Shown here piece after piece: positions 1-9,759 of a DNA stretch of 64,000 bases (its first letter is position 1; every line of letters begins with the position of its first letter). Under the pieces are notes generated by a model. It saw only the letters and a list, made by a program, of their open reading frames with translations, was not told the DNA's origin and did not search any database. The position numbers and the translations under genes were made by a program. This DNA comes from Cochleicola gelatinilyticus (GTDB taxonomy: Bacteria > Bacteroidota > Bacteroidia > Flavobacteriales > Flavobacteriaceae). The stretch lies in the NCBI RefSeq assembly GCF_001637325.1, contig NZ_LRXL01000026.1, positions 186,001 through 250,000 of the forward strand, in the 5' to 3' direction.

Positions 1-147
1 TCAGAAAAACCAGTGAAAGAAATCGCTGAGAATTTAGGATATACATATGTAAGCCATTTTTCATCTTTTTTTAAAAAAAATCAAGGCTGCAGTCCTGTTC
101 AGTTTAGAAAAAAAAATGAATTCTATCAACAAAGGAACAATCCATAA
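1..147 (+). CDS. AraC-family transcriptional regulator, C-terminal end (partial)
   Basis: The window opens inside this gene; 48 codons remain before TAA. They carry the last helix-turn-helix of an AraC/XylS DNA-binding domain: a recognition-helix segment reading GYTYVSHFSSFFKKNQG followed by SPVQFRK, which matches the family signature (SxFSRxFKKxxGxSPxxYR). The N-terminal sensing part lies outside the window, so the ligand cannot be guessed. It may or may not regulate the following lipoprotein gene, which starts 134 bases downstream on the same strand. Confidence 0.85.
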   Translation, partial: SEKPVKEIAENLGYTYVSHFSSFFKKNQGCSPVQFRKKNEFYQQRNNP

Positions 148-281
148 CCTTTCGGGAAATATCTTCATAAGCCGCATTATTATTGACCTTATTTGTGTTA
201 AGTCCTTCACAAAAAATACTATTCAGGAAATTTCATCTATTTATTAGCGACCTAAAAATTCTAATAAATAATAAAATTACA

Positions 282-1658
282 ATGAATATGAAAAATTTAT
301 CTTTAATACTTTTAAGTGCTTTGGCATTTACTTTTTACTCCTGTAGTGACGATGACAATGGAAACACTCCTCCCGATGGAGAAAACACAGTAGCTGGATA
401 CATCTATACTACTACAAATGGGCAAGGAATAAATCAAGTTATTAGATTTGACAGGTTGCAAGATGGCTCTATCGAAAATGAAACTGCTTATGCGACCAAC
501 AGTCAAGGGGGTTCAAACATAGGTGTAGGTGGCGATGCATTTGGAGATTTCGACTCTCAGGGTGCTATTCAAATTATTGATGACTATTTACTTAATGTAA
601 ATGCTGGAGGAAATACTGTTTCGGTATTTTCTTTAGATAGAAGCAATGGTGATATTTCGCTACTAGGAAACACAGCTTCCGGCGGAACACGTCCTGTAAG
701 CATTAGCAGCACTCCTGTGAATGGGAGTGAAACAGAATTCTGGGTGATGGTTGGTAATCAATGGAACAATCCTAATGTGCAAAAGAATGTACCCGATGTT
801 GAACGTTATCCAAACGATGCCTTCCATATGATGGATCTCACTGAGGCAGACGCATCTGACGCCGAAAGAAATATTGCTCTATTTAGATTTAATACAACTG
901 ATGGGACTTTAAGTCCACAAGGAGTAATGGATAATTACGTAAGAGAAAACGGTGGACCCGTACAAGTGCTTTTTAGTGAAGATGGATCTAAGGTAGCAGT
1001 TTCTTTATGGGGTATTGCTCACTTTTTAACAGACAGTCCTTCATTAGATGAGCAACACCCAAGCCGAGTTTATGTATATGATTTTAATAACGGTACAGTT
1101 TCTAACCCTCGATTTTTTGAAGAATCTGGAGTTGCTGGAACCATTGGGATTAGCTGGGCTCCTAATAGCAATACAAATCTGTATTCAACCAATTTTAACG
1201 TTACTGTTGCGAAAGCTGAGAACAGTGTTATTTCACTTAACGACACAGGTTCTGAGGTTGTAAAGACTGCTAATTTTAATGCGGGTAATGGTGATGATCT
1301 TGATGAAGCATGCTGGACGGTAATAAGCCCAAACAACGATAGGTTATACGTTTCCAGTTTTAAGGCAAATGTGATTACTCCTTACGCTTTAGGTGCAGGT
1401 GGCGCAATAACAGAAACGCTTCCATTTGAGACGCGTGAAGGTACAATGCCAGCTGGGGATTCAAAAGATATGTGGATTACCTCAGACAATTCCTATTTAT
1501 ATCATATAGGAGCTTTTCAATCTTTTTCAATGAATGTATTTGACATTACTAGTAATGGACTTGATTTTAGAGAACAAATACTTTTAAATACAACCCAAAG
1601 TGGACAAGGTCAACCAGGAGCCTTTAATTTCTTAGGGTTAACTGGTTTTGATCTATAA
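282..1658 (+). CDS. Lactonase-like beta-propeller lipoprotein
   Basis: A 458-residue exported lipoprotein. The chosen ATG gives a short basic N-terminus, a hydrophobic stretch and a lipobox-like end (FYSC followed by Ser-Asp-Asp-Asp), so it is probably anchored in an envelope membrane. The frame is open about 100 bases further upstream, but that extension would bury the signal peptide. The rest repeats a YVTN/6-phosphogluconolactonase-like pattern (VSVFSLDRSNGDISLLG, LFRFNTTDGTLSPQG, VYVYDFNNGTVS), as in seven-bladed propellers of the lactonase family. The substrate is unknown and catalysis is not demonstrated; many members are only structural propellers. It stands alone and is followed by a distant terminator-like hairpin. 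Confidence 0.75.
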   Translation: MNMKNLSLILLSALAFTFYSCSDDDNGNTPPDGENTVAGYIYTTTNGQGINQVIRFDRLQDGSIENETAYATNSQGGSNIGVGGDAFGDFDSQGAIQIIDDYLLNVNAGGNTVSVFSLDRSNGDISLLGNTASGGTRPVSISSTPVNGSETEFWVMVGNQWNNPNVQKNVPDVERYPNDAFHMMDLTEADASDAERNIALFRFNTTDGTLSPQGVMDNYVRENGGPVQVLFSEDGSKVAVSLWGIAHFLTDSPSLDEQHPSRVYVYDFNNGTVSNPRFFEESGVAGTIGISWAPNSNTNLYSTNFNVTVAKAENSVISLNDTGSEVVKTANFNAGNGDDLDEACWTVISPNNDRLYVSSFKANVITPYALGAGGAITETLPFETREGTMPAGDSKDMWITSDNSYLYHIGAFQSFSMNVFDITSNGLDFREQILLNTTQSGQGQPGAFNFLGLTGFDL

Positions 1659-2067
1659 TAAATTATAGATAAACAGCTAAAGCAGTTTAATTAAAAGAGC
1701 AAGTACTTTTCTTATTCGATTTTACTTAGTAGTTATTTTGCTGTGGGAAGTAATTTTAAAATTTACTCAATATGAAGCGCAAGACATTTATTAAAAATAA
1801 TATTTCAATGTCTTGGGGCATGATCTAACTACTATCTATCTTTTATATAATTTTAAGTTTGTTTTTAACCTCCTTAGTCATTGGATTAAGGGGGTTTTTA
1901 TTTTATTAAAAAACACCTGTTCTTGATGCTCGAAATTTAAAAACAGGTCACAGAATACACCTTGTAGGAATTTTCGTCGGTAATATTTGCATGTTGTCGA
2001 TTATCGGTATTATATGAGCGATTATAAGACTTATATGCGTTAGATTTGCATACCCTAAATTCCTACT
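1659..2067. other. Intergenic region, no clear gene
   Basis: About 400 bases between two plus-strand genes. It holds a terminator-like hairpin (1867-1899), a possible 18-codon reading frame at 1772-1828 (ATG to TAA, nothing else supports it) and a -7-like box TAGATTTG at 2041-2048, just upstream of the next gene. That box fits the Bacteroidota TAnnTTTG pattern, but I see no convincing -33 element at the usual distance. Confidence 0.5.
1867..1899 (+). terminator. Rho-independent terminator
   Basis: Stem AACCTCCTTA pairs with TAAGGGGGTT across a nine-base loop (one G-T wobble) and runs into TTTTTATTTTATT. It lies 210 bases after the lipoprotein gene, so it either ends a long 3' UTR or serves an unannotated short transcript. 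Confidence 0.7.
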
Positions 2068-3792
2068 ATGAAGATTTTTACCTATTTATCTCTATTCTTA
2101 TACCTCAATATAACTTTTGCACAAGTTGGTATTGGAACTACTTCTCCAGCAGATGGTGCTGCATTAGATATTAGCACAAATGATCAAGGAATTCTTATTC
2201 CGAGAGTCGCCTTAACAGCTAATAATTCCTTATCGGCTATAAGTCTATCTGGCTCAACATTGACGGAAAGTACATTAGTCTATAATACCGCAACAGTTAC
2301 TGGAGCAAACGCAGTAAAGCCAGGTTTTTATTATTGGAATGGTTCTAATAGATGGATTCCTCTCGGAGACGATTGGTCATTGTCTGGAAACAATATTAAT
2401 GCAAGTGATTTTCTTGGAACGACAAATGCACAACCGCTAGTATTTAAAACCTCGAACAACACTAAATTTACAATTCCTGCTGGAACCAGCTCTCAGTCAA
2501 AAATTTTATCACAAGGGCTAGGGAGTGAATCGGCTCCTGTTTATAGTTTTGCGTCTAGTCCGAATTCGGGTATGTATATGCACAATGCAACTAATTTAAG
2601 CCTCAGTAGTGTTGGCAAACGCTTTATATCCTACGATAGCTTTGGAGCATCAGGAGGTCAAGTTACCATAAACCCCGATGGAGATCCAGATATAAATTTT
2701 CAAGTACGATCAGACAGCAATGTCATAATTTCAACCCATCCAACTAAAATAAATGTAGAAATTGGTGCCAACAATAATCCAGAATATGCATCACTTTCAT
2801 TAGCTCGAAACGATCAAGGTTTTATGCCAAACCGAGTAATATTAAACAATCTTTCAAATTTTAGTCCGATAAATTCTGCTCCAGCAAATGGGTTATTAGT
2901 ATGGAACAACTCTACATCCTCTGGTCCTGCTTCTGCAAATCCAAAAGGAATGTATTTTTGGGATTCCCGATGGAAAAGAATGCTAACTACCGATGACTTA
3001 GATCATGACTGGTACGAAGAAGGCACCACCACTCAACCTAATAATATTAACGATAATATTGTAACCAATGGTGCTGTAGGAATTGGCGACACATCGATAG
3101 ATGCGAGCGCTACGCTTGAACTCACTGGAGCCAATAAAGGTCTTCTTGTAAATCGAGTAGCACTTACCAACGCATCGGTTGCTGCCCCAGTAACTTCTCC
3201 CGCAGATGGATTGCTGGTATATAATACCAATCGAAACTTATCTCCTGCAGGATATCGCAATGATGTTAGAGTAGGATTCTACGTATGGCAAAATGGGCGT
3301 TGGATCCCGCAAAAAAACGAAGACAGAAGTGCTCGTTTTGGAAACGCAGCAAATCGCACTAAAAATTTAAACGTAACAAGTGGTACCGAATTAGAATTAT
3401 TCGAGTTTAATGAATGGAACGACGACTCTAATCTCTTTTCTGTTTCTGAAGGGCCTTCTGCTACAAGACTGACCATTAACGAAGATGGACGATATACTAT
3501 TCATATTAATGTAACCATTGTCGCGATTACCACTAATCAAGACCTTCAACTAGACACTCAGCTTTTAATTAATAGAGGAGCAAATACACTATACCCAGGT
3601 TCTACGATTTCAAATAACTATATTAAAAACGTTAACAACATAAATACTTCAAGTATCATTATCAATGAAACAATAGAAATGCAATCTGGTGATCAGGTTT
3701 ACATCTATGTAGAACGTGCTGGAAATAGTGGAACTGTACGCATGCGACCAGAAGCAGGCAGCAACTTTTTTACTATTAGTAAGGTTAAATAA
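2068..3792 (+). CDS. Secreted surface protein with GIGT repeats and C1q-like C-terminus
   Basis: 574 residues with a clear signal peptide ending at about FAQ (residue 19). The mature protein begins with the VGIGTTSP motif common in Bacteroidota cell-surface and fibre-like proteins. It then has two or three similar modules, each with a 'GLLVNRVALT...GLLVYNT...GFYVWQNGRWIP' type pattern around residues 50-100, 240-310 and 335-420. The last ~150 residues are beta-rich and end in an 'MQSGDQVYIYVERAG...FTISKVK' pattern, which resembles a C1q/TNF-like jelly roll. No type IX sorting tail is seen. Function is unknown; adhesion or matrix interaction is a guess. It is convergent with the next gene and shares a bidirectional terminator. 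Confidence 0.7.
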   Translation: MKIFTYLSLFLYLNITFAQVGIGTTSPADGAALDISTNDQGILIPRVALTANNSLSAISLSGSTLTESTLVYNTATVTGANAVKPGFYYWNGSNRWIPLGDDWSLSGNNINASDFLGTTNAQPLVFKTSNNTKFTIPAGTSSQSKILSQGLGSESAPVYSFASSPNSGMYMHNATNLSLSSVGKRFISYDSFGASGGQVTINPDGDPDINFQVRSDSNVIISTHPTKINVEIGANNNPEYASLSLARNDQGFMPNRVILNNLSNFSPINSAPANGLLVWNNSTSSGPASANPKGMYFWDSRWKRMLTTDDLDHDWYEEGTTTQPNNINDNIVTNGAVGIGDTSIDASATLELTGANKGLLVNRVALTNASVAAPVTSPADGLLVYNTNRNLSPAGYRNDVRVGFYVWQNGRWIPQKNEDRSARFGNAANRTKNLNVTSGTELELFEFNEWNDDSNLFSVSEGPSATRLTINEDGRYTIHINVTIVAITTNQDLQLDTQLLINRGANTLYPGSTISNNYIKNVNNINTSSIIINETIEMQSGDQVYIYVERAGNSGTVRMRPEAGSNFFTISKVK

Positions 3793-3983
3793 ACTAAACC
3801 TATCATTCATTTAAAACATTAAAAAGAATTTCCTAAACGAACGGAACAGCAATTTTTCTTCGGAAATAAAATATGATGGTTACCATTTACTGAAGCAAGT
3901 ATCTTAAACCTTAACTTGATTACTTAAGTAAGCAATACATCTAGAAAACAATGAGAAACCAAATAAATTAATTATAGAAAAAA

Positions 3984-4003
3984 GGGCTGCCAATTGGCAG
4001 CCC
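3984..4003. terminator. Bidirectional terminator
   Basis: Perfect 8-bp arms GGGCTGCC/GGCAGCCC around AATT, with an A-run on the left and TTTTTAT on the right. It sits between two convergent genes and can end transcripts from both sides. Confidence 0.85.
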
Positions 4004-4025
4004 TTTTTATTCGAGTATTAACCAA

Positions 4026-5651
4026 TTATTGTTTAAGAACTCTTAATCCCTGCACAACACCAGCAGCTGTTGTAACATTCATAATATATTGTCCTGAACT
4101 TAGTGAAGATAACGGAACTCTAACCTCTCCTAGTTCTTGAAAATATACATTCATTATTTTTTGGCCTAACATATTGTAAAGAGATATTTCAGTGATTTGA
4201 GATTCTGATTTAACATGAATCACGTCTGTTACGGGATTATTAAATAAGATCGAAGCTTTTACTTTATCAAAACTTTCTACAGATAGGGTTACTTCTCCAA
4301 AATTCTGTGCATACATTTTTACTCCATCTCCTTTATCTTCAACAAATACAGCAACACTCTGCCCATCTACAAATTTTGTAAACTGCACTCTGCTTTTAGA
4401 AGCTTCAAACGTAGCTATAGGCGTAGTTGGTTCTTCAGAATTCACAAAATCTCCATTTGCATCTAATTCTACCGCGTGTAATGAAGTAGGGACTTCGCCA
4501 AGAGCACTTTCTTCAATTAAGAATAATGGGGTTCCATTTTTTAATTGCAGCTGCCCTTCATGTGTTTTCTGCTCCCCGATGGGAAACACAATTTTTGCAG
4601 TATCTGTAAGCAATCTTGCTCCAGAATCTTTATCAAACTTTTGCACAAACTCTCCAACTTCACTCTGACTAGTATTGGAGTAAGTGCAAATTGACCATAT
4701 ATGATCGGCACCTTCCGAAAAAGCAATGTCGGTATTCATTTCGAAATTAGTATTTGAAGTATCGAAATCGGATCCATTAATACCCCATGGTAATGTTCCA
4801 TCCGCATTAATTCGTTGTAGGTAAGAATCAAATCTGTTATCGGCAACGCCAAAATAGCCCATATATACTACATCCCCATCCTGTACACCACGATAGGCTC
4901 TATTAAACGCAGTTTGCTTATTTGAAATTTGAGTTGCTTCGGTCCAAACTGAATTCCCGTCTACATCATATCGCTGAGCATATAAATTTGAGTTGATTCC
5001 TCCAATTAAAGCATGAAAAACGGCAATATATTCTCCGTTAGCTAATTCGAAGAAATTCCCAGGAGCGGTAGGACCCGAACTTAGTGCGATAGGCTGTGTA
5101 TCTGCCCAAAGCGCTGTTCCTGTTTCGTCATATTTCTGCATCACAGCACCACTTGAAGCCAACCAACTTACAATTGCTCCTCCGGCACTCAAGGGTAAGA
5201 CCGTAACTGAATAGCCGCTTCCTACATTCACACCATTTTCACCCCACAATTGATTTCCATCGGGATCTATTTTAAAAACGTAAGCGGGATTACCAGCACC
5301 TGTTCCAGTTAAACTGAGGTATAAATTATCTGCTTCATCAAGAGCCAAATTCCATTGTACTGTAAAAGTTGACATAGGGATTTGATCGCTAATTAACACT
5401 CCATCGGCGCCGAGTGTGCTATTTCCATCGGGATCTAAAATTTGCAAACGCAGCTCAAAATTTGTCGGTGCAGGTACCGTTTTCCAAGAAATTACATAAG
5501 TACTTCCGGCAGATGTACCAATGGATTGCATATCTGTTGCTTCAGATTCTGCCACTAAAGTATTAACATTGGTTTCATCGGTCCATTGTGCATAAGATGC
5601 ACTTATAATAAATAGTGCAAAAAGTGTAAAAATTGTTTTCATATGTTTCAT
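4026..5651 (-). CDS. T9SS-exported protein with type A C-terminal sorting domain
   Basis: About 541 residues. The start is set at the ATG just before the hydrophobic signal peptide (MKTIFTLFALFIISASYAQ); a second Met three codons later is equally possible. The body has repeated beta-rich 'DPDGN..LWGENG' and 'DVDGNSVWTE' segments resembling propeller-like repeats. The last ~80 residues (from about SFDKVKASILFNNPV) form a type IX secretion sorting domain: LYNMLGQKI followed by VPLSSLSSGQYIMNV and a basic end. The protein is therefore expected to cross the outer membrane by T9SS and be attached to the surface or released. Its specific role is unknown. Confidence 0.85.
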   Translation of the reverse strand: MKHMKTIFTLFALFIISASYAQWTDETNVNTLVAESEATDMQSIGTSAGSTYVISWKTVPAPTNFELRLQILDPDGNSTLGADGVLISDQIPMSTFTVQWNLALDEADNLYLSLTGTGAGNPAYVFKIDPDGNQLWGENGVNVGSGYSVTVLPLSAGGAIVSWLASSGAVMQKYDETGTALWADTQPIALSSGPTAPGNFFELANGEYIAVFHALIGGINSNLYAQRYDVDGNSVWTEATQISNKQTAFNRAYRGVQDGDVVYMGYFGVADNRFDSYLQRINADGTLPWGINGSDFDTSNTNFEMNTDIAFSEGADHIWSICTYSNTSQSEVGEFVQKFDKDSGARLLTDTAKIVFPIGEQKTHEGQLQLKNGTPLFLIEESALGEVPTSLHAVELDANGDFVNSEEPTTPIATFEASKSRVQFTKFVDGQSVAVFVEDKGDGVKMYAQNFGEVTLSVESFDKVKASILFNNPVTDVIHVKSESQITEISLYNMLGQKIMNVYFQELGEVRVPLSSLSSGQYIMNVTTAAGVVQGLRVLKQ

Positions 5652-5943
5652 TTTATTTAGTTTTAGAATTATTGATTTCCTTCTTATCAAGTTCTTTAAC
5701 GATTTTTTTTAATGCGTTTTTCTTATCCTTATTATGCTCTAAAAAATCGTCTAATGTGTTTTTAGGTTCTTTTTTCAATTTTTCAATTTTTAAAGTTCGA
5801 ACGGTTCAAATATATTTAGCATTTAGAATGACACCTAAAATTTGACCCTTACAAAATCACTCATTCAGAAAAAAAAACCATAGCAAAACCACTCAAATAA
5901 ACGCAATTATTTGATTTTAAGGCATTTATTAAATTTAAAAAAA

Positions 5944-7551
5944 TTACTCTAATGAAGACAGGTAAAGTGAAAGATCGGTATTTTCATGTGTAAGTTCTAA
6001 TTTTTTTCGAAGTCTGGTACGAGCATTTTCTACCGATTTTGAAGTCTGACCAGTAATTTGAGCAATTTCCTTTGACGTAAGATGTAATTTTAAGAGCGCA
6101 CACAAACGTTTATCGCGTGGAGTAAGATCGGGATGTTTTTGTTTTAAATTTCGATAAAAAGATTCGTGAACTTGTTCAAAGCGCACTTCAAATTCATCCC
6201 ATAAGTTGGTAGTCGTATCGCGCTTTAACCGTTTGGCAATATAGTCGATTGCCTGTTGTGTTTCCTTTTTTACCGCTTTCCGTTTAATATCTTTGAGGTC
6301 GGTCAATATTTCTTCGATAATTTCTGTACGGTGTATCTCTATCATTGCTTTACCTATAAGCTCTTTGTTCTTTAATTCTAGGTTTGTATCAAGTTCCTTT
6401 TGTTTAGCCTGTACTAATTGCTTTTCAAGTTCACTCCGCTTTAGTTTGTTTCTAAAGCGTATAAGTAACATTCCCAGAAATAATAATACCGCGAGTAAGC
6501 TTAATAAAATGATGTAATATTTAGAACGCTTTTTAGCCTCTTCAAGACTCTGCAACTTCTCTTTTGCTTTGTACTCTTCCTCAATTAGAAGTTTTTCAAG
6601 ATTAACCCTCTTATCTTCTAGATTTAATGTATCCCGAATGGTGTTGTATTTTTCAAAATAAACAGATGCATCCTCATAACGGTCTATGTTCAGCAAAGCT
6701 TTGTACAACAAGCCGACAGATCGCTCATGTTCGAAACTATACGGAGCCACACTATCGTACAAAAGCATTGCCTTTTTTGCAAAATAGATAGAAGAATCGG
6801 AGTTAGATTGGTCTAAGTAATACTCAGAATACTCATTAAACAACCACGCCTTTGCTCTCACACTAACAGTTTGAGACAATGAATTTAGTGCTTTTTTAAA
6901 ATGAAATTTTGCTGCTTCTTCATCTTCGTTACGGCTGTAACATCGTGCCAGATTCGTGTGTACATACACGTCAAGATTTTCATCATTAATGGTATCTGCC
7001 AATTGCAGCGATCGCTTAAAATAAACCAATGAGGAATCTATATTTTTCTCCAAATACAGCGTACCCATATTATTATAGATTCGTGCCAGATTAAGCGTAT
7101 CCTTTTGTTGTTTCTGAAAAATTAATACTTTCCTAAAATACTTCAGTGCTGCTTCATCATTTTTAGTTCTGGCGTATACTATGGCAAGACTATTTTCTAA
7201 TCGAAACCGTTCTGAAGCCGGTTGAAGTTTATAATAATCGTATGCTTTCAGATAATTTTTAAGTGCTATATCGAGGGCATCTTTAGAGGAATAAATGTCT
7301 CCGGTAGCTTTATAAAATGCTGCCATCACACTATCTGAAGCCGATTTCTTGGCGTGTTCTTCTGCTATTTCAATATAATTCCGTGCGCGTTCCCAGTTAT
7401 CGTTCTTAAGTTCGAACGCAATTAAACTACTAATTCGTGCGCGTTCTCTTTCCGAAGTAGCCATAGAAAGACTATCCAATAATACGATTTCAGGCTGTTG
7501 CGCCCATGTACTTTGAAGTAATAAAAGAAAACAGAGTATTCGTAAAAGCAT
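5944..7551 (-). CDS. TPR-repeat membrane protein with LuxR-type HTH domain
   Basis: 535 residues. A signal peptide (to about WAQQ) is followed by tetratricopeptide repeats over roughly residues 30-310 (for example LARIYNNMGTLYLEKN, YVHTNLARCYSRNEDEEAA). There is one transmembrane helix near residues 345-365, a coiled-coil stretch (LEKQLVQAKQKELDTNLELKNKEL) and a C-terminal HTH reading LTPRDKRLCALLKLHLTSKEIAQITGQTSKSVENARTRLRKKL. This periplasmic-TPR, membrane, cytoplasmic-HTH design is common in Flavobacteria. It probably senses an envelope or extracellular state and controls transcription. Its target is unknown, though the divergent T9SS gene and the downstream dehydrogenase operon are nearby. 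Confidence 0.85.
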   Translation of the reverse strand: MLLRILCFLLLLQSTWAQQPEIVLLDSLSMATSERERARISSLIAFELKNDNWERARNYIEIAEEHAKKSASDSVMAAFYKATGDIYSSKDALDIALKNYLKAYDYYKLQPASERFRLENSLAIVYARTKNDEAALKYFRKVLIFQKQQKDTLNLARIYNNMGTLYLEKNIDSSLVYFKRSLQLADTINDENLDVYVHTNLARCYSRNEDEEAAKFHFKKALNSLSQTVSVRAKAWLFNEYSEYYLDQSNSDSSIYFAKKAMLLYDSVAPYSFEHERSVGLLYKALLNIDRYEDASVYFEKYNTIRDTLNLEDKRVNLEKLLIEEEYKAKEKLQSLEEAKKRSKYYIILLSLLAVLLFLGMLLIRFRNKLKRSELEKQLVQAKQKELDTNLELKNKELIGKAMIEIHRTEIIEEILTDLKDIKRKAVKKETQQAIDYIAKRLKRDTTTNLWDEFEVRFEQVHESFYRNLKQKHPDLTPRDKRLCALLKLHLTSKEIAQITGQTSKSVENARTRLRKKLELTHENTDLSLYLSSLE

Positions 7552-7584
7552 TATTTAAAATATAATACTACAAGATACAGCATT

Positions 7585-9651
7585 CTAATAATTCAGGATA
7601 TTATTAATCTTAGCTTTTACTTTTTCTACGGAAGGGATCATCGTTTCTTCCAAGACCGAATTCAAAGGAATAGCCGGCATATTTTCTGAACCTATCAGCA
7701 TGACTGGGGCATCCAGTTGCTGAAAACATTCTTCTTGAATACGACCTTGTAAACTTCTGCTAAATCCATTATCTGAAGGCTCTTCGGTTACCACCAAACA
7801 TTTCCCACACTTTTTAACCGACTTAAATACTGTTTCATAATCCAACGGATGCAACGTTCTAAGATCCACCACTTCAATACGGTCCTGCATTCCCAATTCC
7901 GCAGAAGCATTCATCGCCCAATGCACTCCCATTCCGTAGGTAATAATTGAAAGGGTTTCTTCCGCTTCCTGTCCCCAGATCTCTTGTAATACCCAAGCTT
8001 TTCCAAAAGGAAGCATATAATCTTCAGAAGGCTCTATACTCGTTGCACCTTTGGTTCCTTTTACTTTACTCCAATACAAACCTTTGTGCTCAAAAATCAC
8101 CACTGGATTCGGATCGTAATACGCAGCTTTCAACAGCCCTTTTAGATCGGCACCATTACTCGGATATGCAATTTTTAATCCTCTGATGTTGCTTACAATA
8201 CTTTCTACGGAAGAAGAATGATACGGTCCCCCACTTCCATAAGCCCCAATAGGAACTCGTAAGATCATCGAAACGGGCCATTTTCCATTAGAAAGATAAC
8301 AGCTTCGGCTTACTTCCGTAAACAACTGATTTAAACCAGGCCAGATATAATCGGCAAACTGAACTTCTACAATGGGTTTTAAGCCAACCGCACTCATTCC
8401 AACGGTTGATCCTACGATAAATGCTTCTTGTATAGGGGTATTAAAAACCCGGTTATCGCCAAATTTCTGTGCTAGCGTTGCAGCTTCTCTAAAAACACCT
8501 CCCAGACGACCGCCAACATCCTGTCCGTATAACAAACATTCTTTATGTTTTGCCATTAATTCTTCGATCGCGAACAACGCACAATCTACCATCACAACTT
8601 TTTCTCCTCCTTTAGGAGATCGTTCTCCCACTTCTTCCGTTATTGGAGTAGGTGCAAAATCGTGCGTAAAGAGATCTTCAGGTTTTGGGTCTGCTGCTTT
8701 TAATGCCTTGTCTAGTGCTGCTTTGACTTCCTTTTCAGTTTTAGCCTCGATTTCTGAAAGTTGTTTTTCAGTAAAATCATTTTTCAGTAGTAACGCTTTT
8801 AATTTCGGATACGGATCTCGACTTCTTGCTTCTTCTAGATCATCGCGATAAAACTCCATACGTACTCCCGATGTGTGGTGGTTTAACAAAGGAACCTTTG
8901 CATGTATTAAAAAAGGACGTCGTTCGGCACGAATGGTTTCTATTACTTTTTTTACCGTATGAAAACTTTGTTCGAAATCGGTTCCATCGATCGAAATGGC
9001 TTCAAGACCGTGAAATCCGGCGGCATATTCGTATGCATTCTGAGCTCTTGTTTCTGCTTCATTCGCACTAATATCCCACCCGTTATCTTGCACGAGATAT
9101 AATATTGGAAGTTGTTTTAAGGCCGCCATCTGAAATGCTTCGGCAATTTCCCCTTCGGTCACAGAGGCATCTCCTAAGGAACAAACCGAAATGGGTAAAT
9201 TTGATTCTTCGCTATCGAATTCAGAATTCATAGATTCTTTGTACCACATTCCCATAGCCACACCAGTCGCTGGTATTGCCTGCATTCCTGTAGCACTACT
9301 CTGATGCGGAATTTTTGGCTTATCATCATCCCGTAAACTGGGATGCGAATAATACGTACGGCCCGCAGAGAATGGATCGTCTTTTTTAGCCAGCACCTGA
9401 AGCATAAGTTCGTACGGAGTCATTCCAATCGACAATAACATCGCATCGTCTCTATAATAGGGAAACATATAGTCCTGAGGCTGCAATTGCATTCCTACAG
9501 CAGTTTGAATTACCTCATGACCGCGCGAAGTGGCATGTACATACTTAGAAACCACTTTAAAGTTCGCTTCATAAATCTCGGTCATCGCCTTCGCAGTCAC
9601 CAGATTTTTAAAGGCTTTTTTTAATGTCTCTTTGGTTATATTTTTTTTCAT
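7585..9651 (-). CDS. 2-oxoacid (branched-chain type) dehydrogenase E1, alpha-beta fusion
   Basis: About 688 residues. The start is set at MKKNITKETLKK because upstream codons look non-coding and overlap a repeat. The N-terminal half is an E1-alpha domain with the thiamine diphosphate motif (CSLGDASVTEGE...QDNGWDIS). The C-terminal half is E1-beta (LLYGQDVGGRLGGVF, GFSRSLQGRIQEE). It decarboxylates a 2-oxoacid and passes the acyl group to lipoylated E2, encoded directly upstream in the same direction. Single-chain E1 fusions of this length are usual in Bacteroidota and annotated as 2-oxoisovalerate dehydrogenases. Its place at the end of the phenylacetate block suggests it may also accept phenylpyruvate; that is inference. 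No E3 gene is in the window. Confidence 0.9.
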   Translation of the reverse strand: MKKNITKETLKKAFKNLVTAKAMTEIYEANFKVVSKYVHATSRGHEVIQTAVGMQLQPQDYMFPYYRDDAMLLSIGMTPYELMLQVLAKKDDPFSAGRTYYSHPSLRDDDKPKIPHQSSATGMQAIPATGVAMGMWYKESMNSEFDSEESNLPISVCSLGDASVTEGEIAEAFQMAALKQLPILYLVQDNGWDISANEAETRAQNAYEYAAGFHGLEAISIDGTDFEQSFHTVKKVIETIRAERRPFLIHAKVPLLNHHTSGVRMEFYRDDLEEARSRDPYPKLKALLLKNDFTEKQLSEIEAKTEKEVKAALDKALKAADPKPEDLFTHDFAPTPITEEVGERSPKGGEKVVMVDCALFAIEELMAKHKECLLYGQDVGGRLGGVFREAATLAQKFGDNRVFNTPIQEAFIVGSTVGMSAVGLKPIVEVQFADYIWPGLNQLFTEVSRSCYLSNGKWPVSMILRVPIGAYGSGGPYHSSSVESIVSNIRGLKIAYPSNGADLKGLLKAAYYDPNPVVIFEHKGLYWSKVKGTKGATSIEPSEDYMLPFGKAWVLQEIWGQEAEETLSIITYGMGVHWAMNASAELGMQDRIEVVDLRTLHPLDYETVFKSVKKCGKCLVVTEEPSDNGFSRSLQGRIQEECFQQLDAPVMLIGSENMPAIPLNSVLEETMIPSVEKVKAKINNILNY

Positions 9652-9662
9652 TTTTTTTGTTT

Positions 9663-9753
9663 TTCTCCTCCCCTTGGATAGGGAAGTCGGGAACGGATGT
9701 TTTACAATGTCTAATAGTAACATCCCCCCAGCCCTCTTTCAAAGAGGAAATCA
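9663..9753. repeat. Dispersed CT-rich repeat, two half copies
   Basis: The gap between E1 and E2 genes holds CTCCTCCCCTTGGATAGGGA, then GGATGTT, 17 bases, AACATCC and CCCAGCCCTCTTTCAAAGAG. It looks like two partial units of the repeat at 11742-11819 facing each other. The bases are palindrome-rich and non-coding. Confidence 0.5.
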
Positions 9754-9759
9754 CTTTAT

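Noticed and set aside
8372-8851. 159-residue plus-strand frame
   Set aside because: Shadow of the E1 gene; Ser/Ala/Pro-rich composition is typical of antisense frames and no motif is seen.
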